The notes under the pieces: model-generated
Database searches by the model: none
Seen by the model: the letters and a program-made list of their open reading frames with translations, nothing else
Told to the model about the DNA's origin: nothing
NCBI GenBank assembly: GCA_033816765.1
Contig: CM066287.1
Location: 3,968,001-4,032,000, forward strand
Direction of reading: 5' to 3'
Length of the DNA: 64,000 bases
Origin: Nothopassalora personata
Lineage: Eukaryota; Ascomycota; Dothideomycetes; Mycosphaerellales; Mycosphaerellaceae
Made by a program: the position numbers and the translations under genes
In this document: in pieces, positions 1 through 12,116 of the stretch
Numbering within the stretch: position 1 is the stretch's first letter
Layout: each line of letters begins with the position of its first letter

Positions 1-1045
1 GAACACCCGCCCCTAGTAAAGCAAGTAGAGCCCGACGACCTTAGACCGCGAACGATGCTATTAATGCCTTAGCTACTTATATAGGTAACGACACCCTTAA
101 GGTTAGTAAGCTAGAATACTACTATAGCGACCGAGACAAGTTCGACACTTAGGTCTCTTAGATAGATATGTACTTCTTATTTAACTCTATGCCTAAGAAC
201 CTTAAGCCTGTCTTTACTACTACCTTCTTAAGAGGACGAGCATAGCATTAGGTTAAACTATTCCTTAGGAAATACCTAGACAGTAACGGAGAAGACAATG
301 CCGACGGAATCTTTAGGTTATATAACTATCTTAAGCATGCTATAAAGAGCGTCTTTAGTATCTCTAATAAGATCGCTACTACCGTTCGTGTCATTTAGCA
401 TTTAACCTAGAAGACATCTACTGCCGAATATGCTACTAAATTCTAGGAATACGCGTAACTTACCGATTAGGACGATAAAGCACTTTAAGTTATGTACCGA
501 AGAGGACTAAAGGAGCATGTTAAGGACGAGTTAATAAGGGACGGTCGGAAGATCGATAGCTTAGGCGACCTCGTTAGAGTTACGATCGATCTTAACGATA
601 AGCTCTACGAGAGAGCTATAGAACGACGATACGACTCTAAGGTATCCGGAAAAGCTAGATATACACTAGGCTACGACAACCGTAATAGAGGCTTCTACGA
701 CAACTATAACAATAAGCCTAGGGATAAACTATACTACGGACTATAGCTAATAGAGCTCGACGTTACCGAGAAAGGTCGCAAGATTAGAAATAGTAACGGG
801 AATAGAGCATCCCGGAGTTCGAAAGAAACACGAACTTGCTACGGATATAGTAAACCTAGCCACCTAGTAAGGGACTGTCGCGGTAAGAATATAGTACGCC
901 GCGAACAGTTTAACATAATGCAACCCCGAACTAGTAAATCTAAGAGTAGCGTTAGATCTCGAGGAGATACCGACTATACTCGGAGAGTAGGGGAGAGAGC
1001 TAGTAATAGAAGCACGACGCCTCTCCTAGACCCCTTAGAAGGATA
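1..1045 (+). pseudogene. gag of element A, RIP-inactivated
   Basis: A capsid-like (retrotransposon gag) reading frame is broken by many TAG/TAA codons. The longest surviving piece (492-746) aligns with the capsid C-terminal region of the intact gag of element H (60371-61363), for example GLK.(H/N)VK.EL and the RRYDSK/LRYDRH stretch. A zinc knuckle remains at about 834-880, where C-x2-Y-x4-H-x4-C shows the second cysteine changed to Tyr as expected from TGC to TAC/TAT. There is no functional product. Confidence 0.8.
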
Positions 1046-2029
1046 AGGAGGATACTATAGGCAGCAAATAGTAGTTATTTCATTTAATACGAAGAACCAA
1101 CTACGACAGTTTAACATAATAGCACGAAGAGTCGACTACGAGATCGAATCCGAATCTCGAAATAGTTATAGAAGCCTTCATTAGCGATTCTATTACTAAG
1201 ACTCGTGTTAAGTTTACTACGCCGCGAAGTTAGGCGTAGGGTATTAGCCTTAGTAACTAAGAGGAACCCTAGGAGCGACGTATAGGTAAAACGCCACGCT
1301 CCGAGAAGTAGATATCGACGAATCCTGCTTTAACGATAATAGAAGCGATAAGGAAAACCAAGACCTAGGATAGAACGGATCGTAGTTACCGGAACCATAG
1401 GAAGAAAGTTAAGAAACTACCGGGCTAGATACTATCGAGGAAGACTAGGATCCGGAAGAATTAAGCGAAGAAGATTCCTCCGAAGGAGAAGAGAGCGATA
1501 CTAACGACGATAACAAACAACTAATCTTTACGATTAATACACCTAAGAAATTATACGATATAATCGTACACCTATAAAGAAGGCACGAAGAATTCCTACC
1601 TAAGATAGGCGGACGAAGAATGCTACACTCTATTGAGTTTAATAAGACACTCGACACCCTACGAGACATAGCCTAGGGATACCTACTTATGGAAACAACC
1701 GAGAATCTAGCAACCGCTATTATAGAACGACTACCGATAGGAAGCCGAATAACAGGTACCGGATACCTTACACCGTTAGGAACATTTATATTAAATGAAT
1801 TGCGAAACATAGTACAGTACGTACGCGCACTCTACTTAGGAACGTAGAAGATCTAGGAACGTTACTAAATATAGATGTAGACATAGAAAGGCTCGCGCTA
1901 GGTTTAAGCGGAGGCCTCGAGATACGAAGCACAACGTTCTATATACGAATAGGGAAAAGGATTAACTCCCTAGGAATAAGCGACCGAAGGGAGTTATACA
2001 ACATAGAGAAGGCTTAAGCATTACTAACG

Positions 2030-4876
2030 ATAATAGTGTTTCGAACTAAGATTATCGTTAACGGGCATAAGATAGATGCTATAATAGATTCCGGAGCGAG
2101 CTGGAACTTTACCTCCGAATCATTTGTTATAAGACATAGGATCGCTACCTATAAGAAGAAAGAGGGTTATAAATTAATCGCGGTAGACGGATTATCCTTA
2201 CCTAGTATAGAGCGCGAGACGATACCGCTACCACTTACTATCTAACGGCACTACGAGGAGATTATCTTAGATGTTACTAATATAGCTAGTTATAACATCG
2301 TACTAGGTATGCCTTAGTTAAGAAAGCATAATCTAGTAATCGACTAGAGAAGAGGAGTACTTACATTTAGGGAATGCGATTGCGTTATCGACATTTAGCC
2401 TACGTAGCGGTAGCGTTCGCTAGTAGATAAGGTAAAGAGACAGCTAAATAGGATATAGCTTACGCCGACTAGAAGGATAGAAGAACTACCTTCGACCGGG
2501 ATAGACACTAGCGTAGGGCCGCCGGGTTACGAAGTTACTAGTAGTAATAGAAGTAACGCACTATCGAAGGATACTAACATCTTAGAGTTAAGTATTCCTA
2601 AGGAGTATCGTAAGTAGTCGCGACTCTTTAAAGAGGAAAGAGGTAAGGATGCCTTACCTAAGCACTAACTATAGGATTATAAGATAAACATTTAGCTAGG
2701 GAAAGAGCCTCTATAGGGACCCCTATATTAAATGTCTAAGAAAGAGCTATAGACCCTACGAGAATAGCTAAAGGAGAAGCTAGCTAAAGGATAGATAAGA
2801 AGATCTACCTTAAGTGTAGGAACTCCATACATGTTCGTTCTAAAAGTAAACGGGAAGTTACGACTCGTACAAGACTATAGGAAGTTAAACGAGATTACAA
2901 TTAAGAACCAATACCCGCTACCTAATATCGAAGAAGCATAAGACAGATTAACCGGATCGGACTAGTACACGAAGATTAACCTACGAGATGCCTTCTATGC
3001 TATACGAATGGTAGAAGGAGAAGAATGGAAAACCGCCTTTAGAATAAGATACGGACTTTACGAATTCTTAGTTATGCTAATGGGATTAACTAACGTACCC
3101 GCATCCTACTAGGACCTTGTTAACGAAACACTTAGAGACCTACTCGACGTATACGTTATCGCTTACATAGACGACATACTAGTCTATACGAAAGGATCCC
3201 TACAGGAGTACATAAAACAAGTCTAGGACGTATTCGAACGACTTACGCGTTTAGGATTCAAGACAGCACCCGAGAAATGCGAATTCTATAAGAAAGAAGT
3301 TAAATTCTTAGGCTTTATTATTAGTACTATAGGGATAACGATCGACCCTACGAAGACACAGTTAATTAGAGAATAGCTAGAACCGAAAACAGTTAAGGAC
3401 GTACAATTATTCCTTAGACTAGCGAACTACAACCGGAAATTCATTAAGGACTACGTAAAGATAGTAGCACTAATAACGATGCTTACGAGAAAAGACGTTA
3501 CCTAGAAATAGGGAAAGGAACAGATTAAAGCGTTTAAGAAACTTAAGGAACAATGCGCTTTAGCCCCTACGCTTCGACTATTCGATAGTAGTAAGGAAGT
3601 CTACATCGAGACCGATGCGTCTAATATAGCAATAGGCGCGTGTCTAACATAGACACACGATAGGTAGAGACACCTAGTAGCCTATTACTCCCGGAAAATG
3701 ACTATAGCGGAATAGAACTACGACATCTATAATAAAGAGCTTCTAGCCATTGTTGCTACTATGTAACATTAGAGAGTATATATCGAGGGCCTACCGAAGT
3801 TAACGATTCTTTCTAACTATAAGAATCTTACGTACTTCACGACGACGAAAGAACTTACCCGAAGGCAAGCCCGCTAGTCGGAGCTGCTAGGGCAGTACAA
3901 GTTCGAAATTAAGTATACTCTAGGAAGAGAGAATAGCCGCGTAGACGCGCTAAGCCGAAGAAGCGACTACATAGAAGGAAAAGAACTAGTGTAACATAAG
4001 ATACTTAAAACGAACCCCGACGGAAGTCTTAGTGCTAACACGAGAGAATTTAATAACATCGTACGGATATTAGGCGACAAGGACGAGTAATTCCCTATAT
4101 CGTAAGGAAAATACCAAGTACCGAAGGATCGAGAAGAAGAGTGTATACGGCAACATTACGACGGACTAACTTACGGACACCCTAGAACTAAGCTATTTAC
4201 ATCGAACTACTAGGAAACGCTTATAGGAACGATTAGAATAAGACATAAGCTATTAATAGTATATTATCCGGAAATAGACGGATAAACGGAGAGGATAAAT
4301 TAAACACTCGAGTAATACCTACGACACTACATTAACTACGTATAAGACAACTAGGTTTTATTACTACTAATAGCGCAGATTGCACTAAATAACTATAAAT
4401 TGGAGACAACTTTAACGACACTATTCTATACGAACTTTAGTAAAGATCCTAACCTATTTAGAACACCTAGGTCTTACCTATAAGCCAAAAGAGCAATCGT
4501 AACGACGAATACTCTTAAGGAAGTGCATAAAGAAACACGTAAGGCGATCGAAGATGTATAATAAAAACTATCTTAATAACGGTAGGACATAAGAAAAATA
4601 GCACCTCTACTAAAAGAGGGGGATAAGGTCTATCTCCTTATAAAAAACTTAAGAATAAGAAGATAGACTAAGAAACTAGATTACGTTAAGGTCGGACTAT
4701 TTTTCATCGATAAAGTTATAGGACTAGTTAATTACCGCCTACGACTACTACTAGACGTAAAAATCCACCTAGTCTTCTACATCTCTAAGTTAGAACCCGT
4801 AGACGCCGAAACACCCTACTAGGAGAGCTTCTATTTCGAACTAGAAGTAGAAAACGAATTTAAAGTCGAAAAAATC
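2030..4876 (+). pseudogene. pol (PR-RT-RH-IN) of element A, RIP-inactivated
   Basis: The protease fragment at about 2036-2245 keeps the retropepsin signature IIDSGASWNF. Reverse transcriptase spans about 2812-3330 with YIDDILVY, the catalytic Asp pair, near 3160-3185. RNase H follows (about 3580-3980: IETDASNIAIGACL, then YTLGREN...VDALSRR). The integrase is interrupted: the part corresponding to B 9546-9929, which holds the start of the catalytic core, is missing at 4189/4190. Numerous in-frame TAG/TAA codons remain, so this is a dead copy. Confidence 0.85.
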
Positions 4877-5296
4877 TATTACCGGTTAGATTAGGCTGAT
4901 GCTTAGTAACTAATTAGAGCCTCTACAGTTGAGTGAGCGCCACTATAGCTAGAAGGGCACAGCCACCGTAGAGTAATCTGTTGCTCTACGAGACCTACAA
5001 GACAGATTAATAGATTAGATTAGAGCACGACAGCAATTGATCTATTGCTCTATATAATCTGTAAAACAGATTAACAGATCGAAGTAGATTAATAATGATT
5101 TCCTTTGTATTTAGGAACGCTAGAAACCCTTATGGTTCTAATGCGTTCAACTTATGTTACTATCTCACTAATTGGAATACAACTCTTATTCCTATTATTC
5201 ATCTTCGCTTAGCTTACTTCAGCCTCTCTAAAGAATACCGCTACGTGACTTAACTTATCTCTCCTTTAAGGCTAGCCCTAGAACGAGATAATAACA
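4877..5296 (+). repeat. 5' LTR of element B (420 bp)
   Basis: The start is TATTACCGG, a RIP variant of the TGTTACGGG that opens the 3' LTR, and the end is TAACA. A TATA-like TATTTAG lies at 5108-5114. The octamer GCGTTCAA at 5143-5150, about 35 nt further on, is complementary to the bases just after the LTR (5299-5306). Confidence 0.92.
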
Positions 5297-5306
5297 CTTT
5301 GAACGC
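5297..5306 (+). promoter_or_regulatory. candidate primer-binding site of B, complementary to its own LTR
   Basis: The first bases after the 5' LTR are CTTTGAACGC. TTGAACGC (5299-5306) is the exact reverse complement of GCGTTCAA at 5143-5150, near the expected transcript start. No TGG-starting tRNA-type primer site is evident. This fits self-priming as known for Tf1/sushi-type elements, but it is an inference. Confidence 0.5.
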
Positions 5307-5339
5307 CCTTAGGATAAGCGCTACTTAAGCAGCAAGTAG

Positions 5340-6430
5340 GGGAACACCCGCCCCTAGCGAAGTAGGAAGCATCCGCCGTGCGCTACTATAACAGACCACC
5401 ACGAAGGACGATGAGTCTAATGACGATAACGAGCCTACTCTAAGAAAGAATGACGTTAAGGCCGCTAAGCTAGACCTCTTCTATAGAGACAGGGCCAAGT
5501 TCGACGACTGGATCAATTAGATAGATATGTACCTTATGTTTAACCTAGTCGATGCCGATAAAAGAACTATCTTCGCTATTACGTACCTTCGCGGAAGTGC
5601 GCAGAACTAGATTAAACCTTACCTTAAGGAATACCTTAAAGGTATAGGACGATTAGACCCTACTAGAATGTTTAGGAGCTATACCCTTTTTAAAGAAAAG
5701 ATGAAGTTAATCTTTAGAACCTCGAACGAAGTCTAACAGGCTATACGAATCATTTAACACCTAAAGCAAAAGACGTCTACTTTAGAGTATGCCGCCAAAT
5801 TCGAAGAATACGGACAAATTACCGGATGGGACTAGACGGCGTTAATAACTATGTTCCGACGTGGACTTAAAGACTCCGTTAAGGACGAGTTAATGAGATA
5901 CGGGGGACGGATTACTAACCTCGAAGAGCTAATAAAGGCGTTGATTAACATCGATAACTAGCTCTAGGAACGACACTAGGAGAAGAAATACGACTCTAAA
6001 GTAGGAGGAATAGTAGGATACGCTCCGGACCATAGACCCTTAGGAGGATACGTTACGAAGGGAGAATTCTCACGACAAAGCTAGCCCTACTATAGACCAT
6101 AGCTAATGGAACTAGACGTTACCTAACGAGGACGGAGGATCGACAAGAGTAGGGGCTACGGAAAGAAGCCCTTTAAAGGAAAAGGAAAACTCACATACTA
6201 TACCTATAGTAAGGAAGGTTGCATAGCGCGGGATTGCCGCGGTAAAAATATAGTGCGCCGCGAGCAATTCAATATAATGCAACCCCGAACTAGTAAATCC
6301 GAGAGTAGCGTTAGATCTCGAGGAGATACCGACTATACTTAGAGAGTAGGGGAGAGAGCTAATAATAGAAGCACGACGCCTCTCCTAGACCCCTTAGAAG
6401 GACAAGGAGGATACTATAGGCAGCAAATGG
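5340..6430 (+). pseudogene. gag of element B, RIP-inactivated
   Basis: The reading frame is homologous to the gag of A and H. It has many TAG/TAA codons and a degraded zinc knuckle near 6195-6240 (Y-x2-Y-x4-G/C-x4-C followed by RGK). The region after the knuckle (from about 6245) is almost the same as A from about 895. No function remains. Confidence 0.75.
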
Positions 6431-7389
6431 TAGTCATTCCATTTAGTGCGAAGAACTAACTACGACAGTTTAACATAATAATACGAAGAGTCGACTACGA
6501 GATCGAATTAGAGTCTCGAAATGGTTATAGAAGCCTTCATTAGCGATTCTGTTACTAAGACTCGTATTAAGTCCACTACGCCGCGAAGTTAGGCGTAGGG
6601 TATTAGCCTTAGTAACCACGAGGAACCCTAGGAGCGATGTATAGGCAAAACGCCACGCTCCGAGAAGTAGACATCGACGAATCCTACTTTAACGAAGATA
6701 GAAGCGATAAAGAAAATCAGGACCTAGGATAGAACGGATTATAGTTACTAGAACCATAGGAAGAAAGTTAAGGAACCACCGGGCTAAATACCATTAAGGA
6801 AGAACAGGATCCGGAAGAATTAAGCGAAGAAGATTCCTCCGAAGGAGAAGAGAGCGACACTAACGACGATAACGAACAACTTACCTTCACGGTAGATGCA
6901 CCTAAGAAACTGTACGACATAATTATCTACCTATAAAGAAGGCACGAGGAATTCCTACCTAAGATAGGTAGACGAAGAAGGCTACATTCTATTAAGTTTA
7001 ACAAGACACTCGACACCCTACGAGGCATAGCCTAGGGATACCCACTTATGGAAACGACCGAGAATCTAGCAACCGCCGTTATAGAACGACTACCGATAGG
7101 AAGCCGAATAATAGGAACCGGATATCTTATACTGATAGGAACATTCATATCGAATGAATTACGTAACATAGTACAGCATATACGGGCTCTCTACTTAGAA
7201 ACGTAGAAGATCTAGGAACGCAATAGACTATAAGTGTAGACATAGGGTAACGGGCTATAGGTTCTAGCTGAAGCCTCTAGGTACGAAGTATAGCGAACCA
7301 CATACCATTCGGGAAAAGGATTAGCTCCCTAGGAATAAGCGACTAAAGGGAGTTATGCAATACTTAGGCTCATGTATCGACATTAAACA

Positions 7390-10300
7390 CAGTTTTCTAG
7401 ACACAAGTAATCGTTAACGGACACAAGACTAGTGTTATGATCGACTTAGGAGTAGCGGGGAATTTTATCTCCGAGTCTTTCGTAAGAAGAAACGGGTTCG
7501 CTACCCTAAAGAAGAAATGGGGTTACGAGTTAATCGCGGTAAACGGATTATCGTTACCTAGCGTAGAATGGGAGACGACACCATTGCTACTAGCTATCTA
7601 ATAGCACTACGAGAATATTACCTTAGATGTTACTAATATAGCTAGTTATAACATAGTATTAGGTATGCCTTAGTTAAGAAAGCACAATCCAGTAATCGAC
7701 TAGAGAAGAGGAGTACTTACATTTAGGGAATACAATTGCGTTATCGACATTTAGCCTACGTAGTGGTAGCGTTTACTAGTAGATAAGGCAAGGAAACAGC
7801 TAAACGAGATATAGCTTACGCCGCATAGAAGGATAGAAGAACCACCTTCGACCGGGATAGACACTAGCGTAGGGCCGCCGGGTTACGAAGTTACTAGTAG
7901 TAATAGAAGTAACGCACTATCGAAGGATACTAACATCTTAGAGTTAAGTATTCCTAAGGAGTATCGTAAGTAGTCGCGACTCTTTAAAGAGGAAAGAGGT
8001 AAGGATGCCTTACCTAAGCACTAACTATAGGATTATAAGATAAACATTTAGCTAGGGAAAGAGCCTCTATAGGGACCCCTATATTAAATGTCTAAGAAAG
8101 AGCTATAGACCCTACGAGAATAGCTAAAGGAGAAGCTAGCTAAAGGATAGATAAGAAGATCTACCTTAAGTGTAGGAACTCCATACATGTTCGTTCTAAA
8201 AGTAAACGGGAAGTTACGACTCGTACAAGACTATAGGAAGTTAAACGAGATTACAATTAAGAACCAATACCCGCTACCTAATATCGAAGAAGCATAAGAC
8301 AGATTAACCGGATCGGACTAGTACACGAAGATTAACCTACGAGATGCCTTCTATGCTATACGAATGGTAGAAGGAGAAGAATGGAAAACCGCCTTTAGAA
8401 TAAGATACGGACTTTACGAATTCTTAGTTATGCTAATGGGATTAACTAACGTACCCGCATCCTACTAGGACCTTGTTAACGAAACACTTAGAGACCTACT
8501 CGACGTATACGTTATCGCTTACATAGACGACATACTAGTCTATACGAAAGGATCCCTACAGGAGTACATAAAACAAGTCTAGGACGTCTTCGAACGACTT
8601 ACGCAATTAGGATTCAAGACGGCACCCGAGAAATGCGAATTCTATAAGAAAGAAGTTAAATTCTTAGGCTTCATTATTAGTACTATAGGGATAACGATCG
8701 ACCCTGCGAAGACATAGTTAATTAGAGAATAGCTAGAACCGAAAACAGTTAAGGACGTAGAATTATTCCTTAGACTAGCAAACTACAACCGGAAATTCAT
8801 TAAGGACTACGTAAAGATAGCAGCACTAATAACGATGCTTACGAGAAAAGACGTTACTTAGAAATGGGGAAAGGAACAGATTGAAGCGTTTAAGAAACTT
8901 AAGGAACAATGCGCTTTAGCCCCTACGCTTTGACTATTCGATAGTAGTAAGGAAGTCTACATCGAGACCGATGCGTCTAATATAGCAATAGGCGCGTGTC
9001 TAACATAGACACACGACGGGTAGAGACACCTAGTAGCCTATTACTCCCGGAAAATGACTATAGCGGAACAGAACTACGACATCTATGATAAAGAGCTTCT
9101 AGCTATTGTTGCTACTATGCAACATTAGAGAGTATATGTCGAGGGCCTACCGAAGTTAACGATTCTTTCTAACTATAAGAATCTTACGTACTTTACGACG
9201 ATAAAAGAACTTACCCGAAGGTAAGCCCGCTAGTTAGAGCTACTAGGACAGTATAAGTTCGAAATTAAATATACTCTAGGACGAGAGAATGGCCGCGCCG
9301 ACGCGCTGAGCCAAAGAAGCGACTACATAGAAGAAAAAGAACTAGTGCAACATAAGATATTAAAGACGAACCCCGATAGAAGTCTTAGTACTAACACGAG
9401 AGAATTTAATAACATCGTACGGATATTAGGCGATAGGGACGAACAATTCCCTATATCGCAAGGAAAATACTAAGTACCGAAGGATCGAGAAGAAGAATGC
9501 ATACGACAACATTACGACGGACTAACTTATAGACACCCCGGAACTTCGAAAACAATGGACCTAATATAACGCAGTTTCTCATTCCTATAGATGAGACTTA
9601 AGGTGTTACGCTACATTAAACAATACGTACACTGCTAACGAAACAAGGCTACGAGACATACAAAATACGGTTACCTACAGTTTAGGACGCTACCGATAAA
9701 ACCATAGGACGAAGTTATAATGGACTTTATTACGAAACTCCCACCGTTAAAGGATTAAGTTACGAAATAACTATACGACATGATACTAGTTATGGTTAAT
9801 AGACTCACGAAATACGCACACTTCATTCCTACATCGGAAACGTACAATGTAGAGTAGCTCGGATACCTCGTACTAGATAGACTTATCCGATACTACGGAT
9901 TCCCCTAAGCGTTTATAACGGACAGAGACAAGCTATTTACATCAAACTACTAGAAGACGCTTATAGGAATAATCGGAATTAAACATAAGCTATTAATAGC
10001 ATATTATCCGGAAATAGACGGATAGACCGAAAGGATAAATTAAACGCTAGAACAATACCTACGACACTACATCAATTATGCATAAGACAACTAGGTTTCA
10101 TTACTGCCAATAGCGTAGATTGCACTAAATAACTACAAATTAGAGACAACTTTAACGACACTATTTTATACGAACTTTAGTAAAGATCCTAACCTATTTA
10201 GAACACCTAGATCTTACCTACAAGCCGAAAGAGCGATCGTAACGACGGACACTCTTAAGGAAGTACATAAAGAAACACGTAAGGCGATCAAAGATACATA

Positions 10301-10745
10301 ACAAAAACTGTCTTAATAACGGTAGGACACGAGAAAAATGGCACCTCTACTAAAAGAGGGGGATAAGGTCTATCTCCTTACAAAAAACTTAAGAACAAGA
10401 AGATAGACTAAGAAACTAGATTACGTTAAGGTCGGACTATTTTCTATCGACAAAGTTATAGGACTAGTTAACTACCGTCTACGACTACTACCTAACGCAA
10501 AAATCTACCTAGTCTTCTATATCTCTAAGTTAGAACCCGTAGACGCCGAAACACCCTACTAGGAAAGCTTCCATTTCGAACCGGAAGTAGAAAACGAATT
10601 CGAAGTTGAAAGAATCCTAGATAAGAAAGGTTAGCAATACCTTATTAAATGGAAAGGATACGACGAATTAGAAAATATCTAGGAACTAGAAAGAAACCTT
10701 AAGAACTGCCGGCTACTTCTAATAGAGTATTTCTAGCGCCGGAAG
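7390..10745 (+). pseudogene. pol of element B with chromodomain, RIP-inactivated
   Basis: Protease is at about 7400-7610; its DSGA-type catalytic motif now reads DLGV, consistent with TCA to TTA and GCA to GTA changes. RT (about 8180-8690) keeps YIDDILVY near 8518-8544. RNase H is at about 8930-9340. Integrase (about 9480-10260) shows MDFITKLPP, ITDRD and TER(I)N.TLEQYLR, which cover the D, D, E catalytic region. The C-terminal chromodomain (about 10600-10740) reads QYLIKWKGYDELEN.(W). TAG/TAA codons interrupt every domain. Confidence 0.88.
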
Positions 10746-10818
10746 AACCTCGAAGAGAAGGAGGACTATACAACCAGAAATCGGAGGAGACATTATAACC
10801 TTAGTCGACAAGAAGATT

Positions 10819-11259
10819 CTAAGTGTTAGGAGCTAGGTGGAAGTCCGCTAACCCCTCCTACTCTAGCTCTAACAGGTCCACCGACTCTACGGCAATAGCC
10901 TCGTTAGCTCTCTAATCCACGAGCTCTATCTACCTACGTAACCGTTCTTCCTTCGCATACGTAGTATTTAGGGCCTCGCGGGCACGCTCTTAAGCCTCGC
11001 GGGCTTCCTTTATCTACCGCTGCAGTTTCTTCTTTTCACTAATAAGGCGATCGAACTCGGAACGCGATACCTTTACATTATAACGGATGTTTCGACGAAT
11101 ACACTTATTGCACCGCCCCGATAATACATGCACCTTGCACACCCGCGAATGCGCCCGACAGTTAGAACAGGACCGTACCATTATTTCTCTAAAGTTGTCG
11201 ATAGTTTCCGCTAACTTAAGACGACGAGAGGTACTCGAGGAAGAAGGAGCCTTTAGCAT
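10819..11259 (-). pseudogene. antisense Cys6-cluster / coiled-coil ORF in element B
   Basis: On the strand opposite to pol, between the chromodomain and the 3' LTR, an ATG at 11259 opens a frame of 147 codons ending at 10819, with several TAG/TAA codons in its second half. The first 81 residues are open and contain C-x2-C-x6-C-x8-C-x2-C-x6-Y. That is the Zn2Cys6 binuclear-cluster spacing with the last Cys turned to Tyr, as RIP would do. A charged, helix-prone part follows (EKKKLQR...IKEAREA...AREALN). It is homologous in position and layout to the intact ORF at 61476-62093. The function is unknown; DNA or nucleic-acid binding is only suggested by the Cys spacing. Confidence 0.65.
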
Positions 11260-11322
11260 ATTAAGGACGACATAAACAAAAAAACACTAAACGAAGGAAC
11301 AAGGCGATAGAACTATAACCTA

Positions 11323-11355
11323 AGCTCGGGACGAGCTAAGCTAAGAGGGGGATAG
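11323..11355 (+). promoter_or_regulatory. hairpin plus polypurine tract before the 3' LTR of B
   Basis: AGCTCG-GGA-CGAGCT (11323-11337) forms a 6-bp stem with a 3-nt loop. After it, 18 nt containing the polypurine tract AAGAGGGGGATAG-like run directly into the 3' LTR at 11356. The same arrangement and spacing occur in elements A and H. Confidence 0.7.
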
Positions 11356-11775
11356 TGTTACGGGTTAGATTAGGCTAATGCTTAGCAACTAATTAGAGCC
11401 TCCATAGTTGAGTAAGCGCTACTATAGCTAGAAGGATATAGCTACCGTAGAGTAATCTATTGCTCTACGAGACCTATAAGATAGATTAATAGATTAGATT
11501 AGAGCACGATAGCAATTGATCTGTTGCTCTGTATAATCTATAAAACAGATTAATAGATCGAAGTAGATTAATAATGATTTCCTTTGTATTTAGGAACGCT
11601 AGAAACCCTTATAGTTCTAATACGTTCAACTTATGTTACTATCTCACTAATTGGAATATAACTCTTATTCCTATCATTCATCTTCGCTTAGCTTGCTTTA
11701 GCCTCTCTAAAGAATACCGCTACGTAACTTAACTTATCTCTCCTTTAAGACTAGCCCTAGAACGAGACAATAACA
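11356..11775 (+). repeat. 3' LTR of element B (420 bp)
   Basis: It begins TGTTACGGGTTAG, ends ACAATAACA, and is followed by the duplicated target AAATC. It is the same length as the 5' LTR. The differences that I see between the two are mostly C/T and G/A transitions, as expected for RIP. Confidence 0.92.
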
Positions 11776-11947
11776 AAATCCTAGATAAGAAAGGTTAGTA
11801 ATACCTTATTAAGTAGAAGGGATACGACGAATTAGAAAATACCTAGGAACCAAAATAAAACCTATAAAACTGTTAGTAAAAGATCCGACAATACTAAAAT
11901 AGGTCCGCCGATATAACTAACGATAATCGATCTATCGGCCGACGAGC

Positions 11948-12020
11948 GACTAGGGTAGGAATCGAACCTACGACCTTAAGAGTATAGATAGCTTACGCTC
12001 TACTACTAAGCTACCTAGCC
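11948..12020 (-). tRNA. tRNA-like pseudogene (isotype uncertain)
   Basis: On the minus strand 73 nt fold into most of a tRNA. The acceptor halves GGCTAGG and CCTAGTC pair over 7 bp with one G-U. The T arm GTAGG-TTCGATT-CCTAC is perfect. The D arm reads GCTTAGTAGTAGAGC, which is the usual GCTCAGTGG form with two RIP-type changes. The anticodon arm does not close properly: 25 nt lie between the D and T arms instead of about 23, and only TAAG/CTTA can pair, leaving an 11-nt loop. I therefore treat it as a decayed tRNA or tRNA-derived sequence inside element A. Confidence 0.5.
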
Positions 12021-12116
12021 GATTAATAAGAATAGGGACACAACTTATAAATAAATACCCTAATAAGTCTCTACCCCTAGGGACTCGCCCTAAGGCTCCG
12101 CTCTAGAAAGCGCCGC

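Larger units (their letters stand above)
1..4876 (+). mobile_element. Ty3/gypsy LTR retrotransposon A, 5' part (RIP-degraded)
   Basis: This is the gag-pol region of a Ty3/gypsy (chromodomain-type) element in plus orientation. By comparison with element B, the window opens about 45 nt after the end of A's 5' LTR, which lies outside. The order gag, protease, reverse transcriptase, RNase H and integrase can be followed in translation, but all frames are full of TAG/TAA from CpA-to-TpA mutation. Element B inserted at 4877, inside the chromodomain codons, and the rest of A resumes at 11776. A has lost about 384 bp of integrase relative to B, with the junction at 4189/4190. Confidence 0.9.
4877..11775 (+). 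mobile_element. Ty3/gypsy LTR retrotransposon B, complete but RIP-degraded, nested in A
   Basis: The element is bounded by two 420-bp LTRs (4877-5296 and 11356-11775) that begin T(G/A)TTAC and end TAACA. The flanking 5-bp sequences are identical (AAATC at 4872-4876 and 11776-11780), showing insertion into element A. The interior carries gag, protease, RT, RNase H, integrase and a chromodomain, all damaged by RIP. It then carries an ORF on the opposite strand, a hairpin and a polypurine tract. Parts of pol are nearly identical to A (about B 7840-9340 against A 2490-3990), while gag and the LTRs differ more. Confidence 0.93.
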
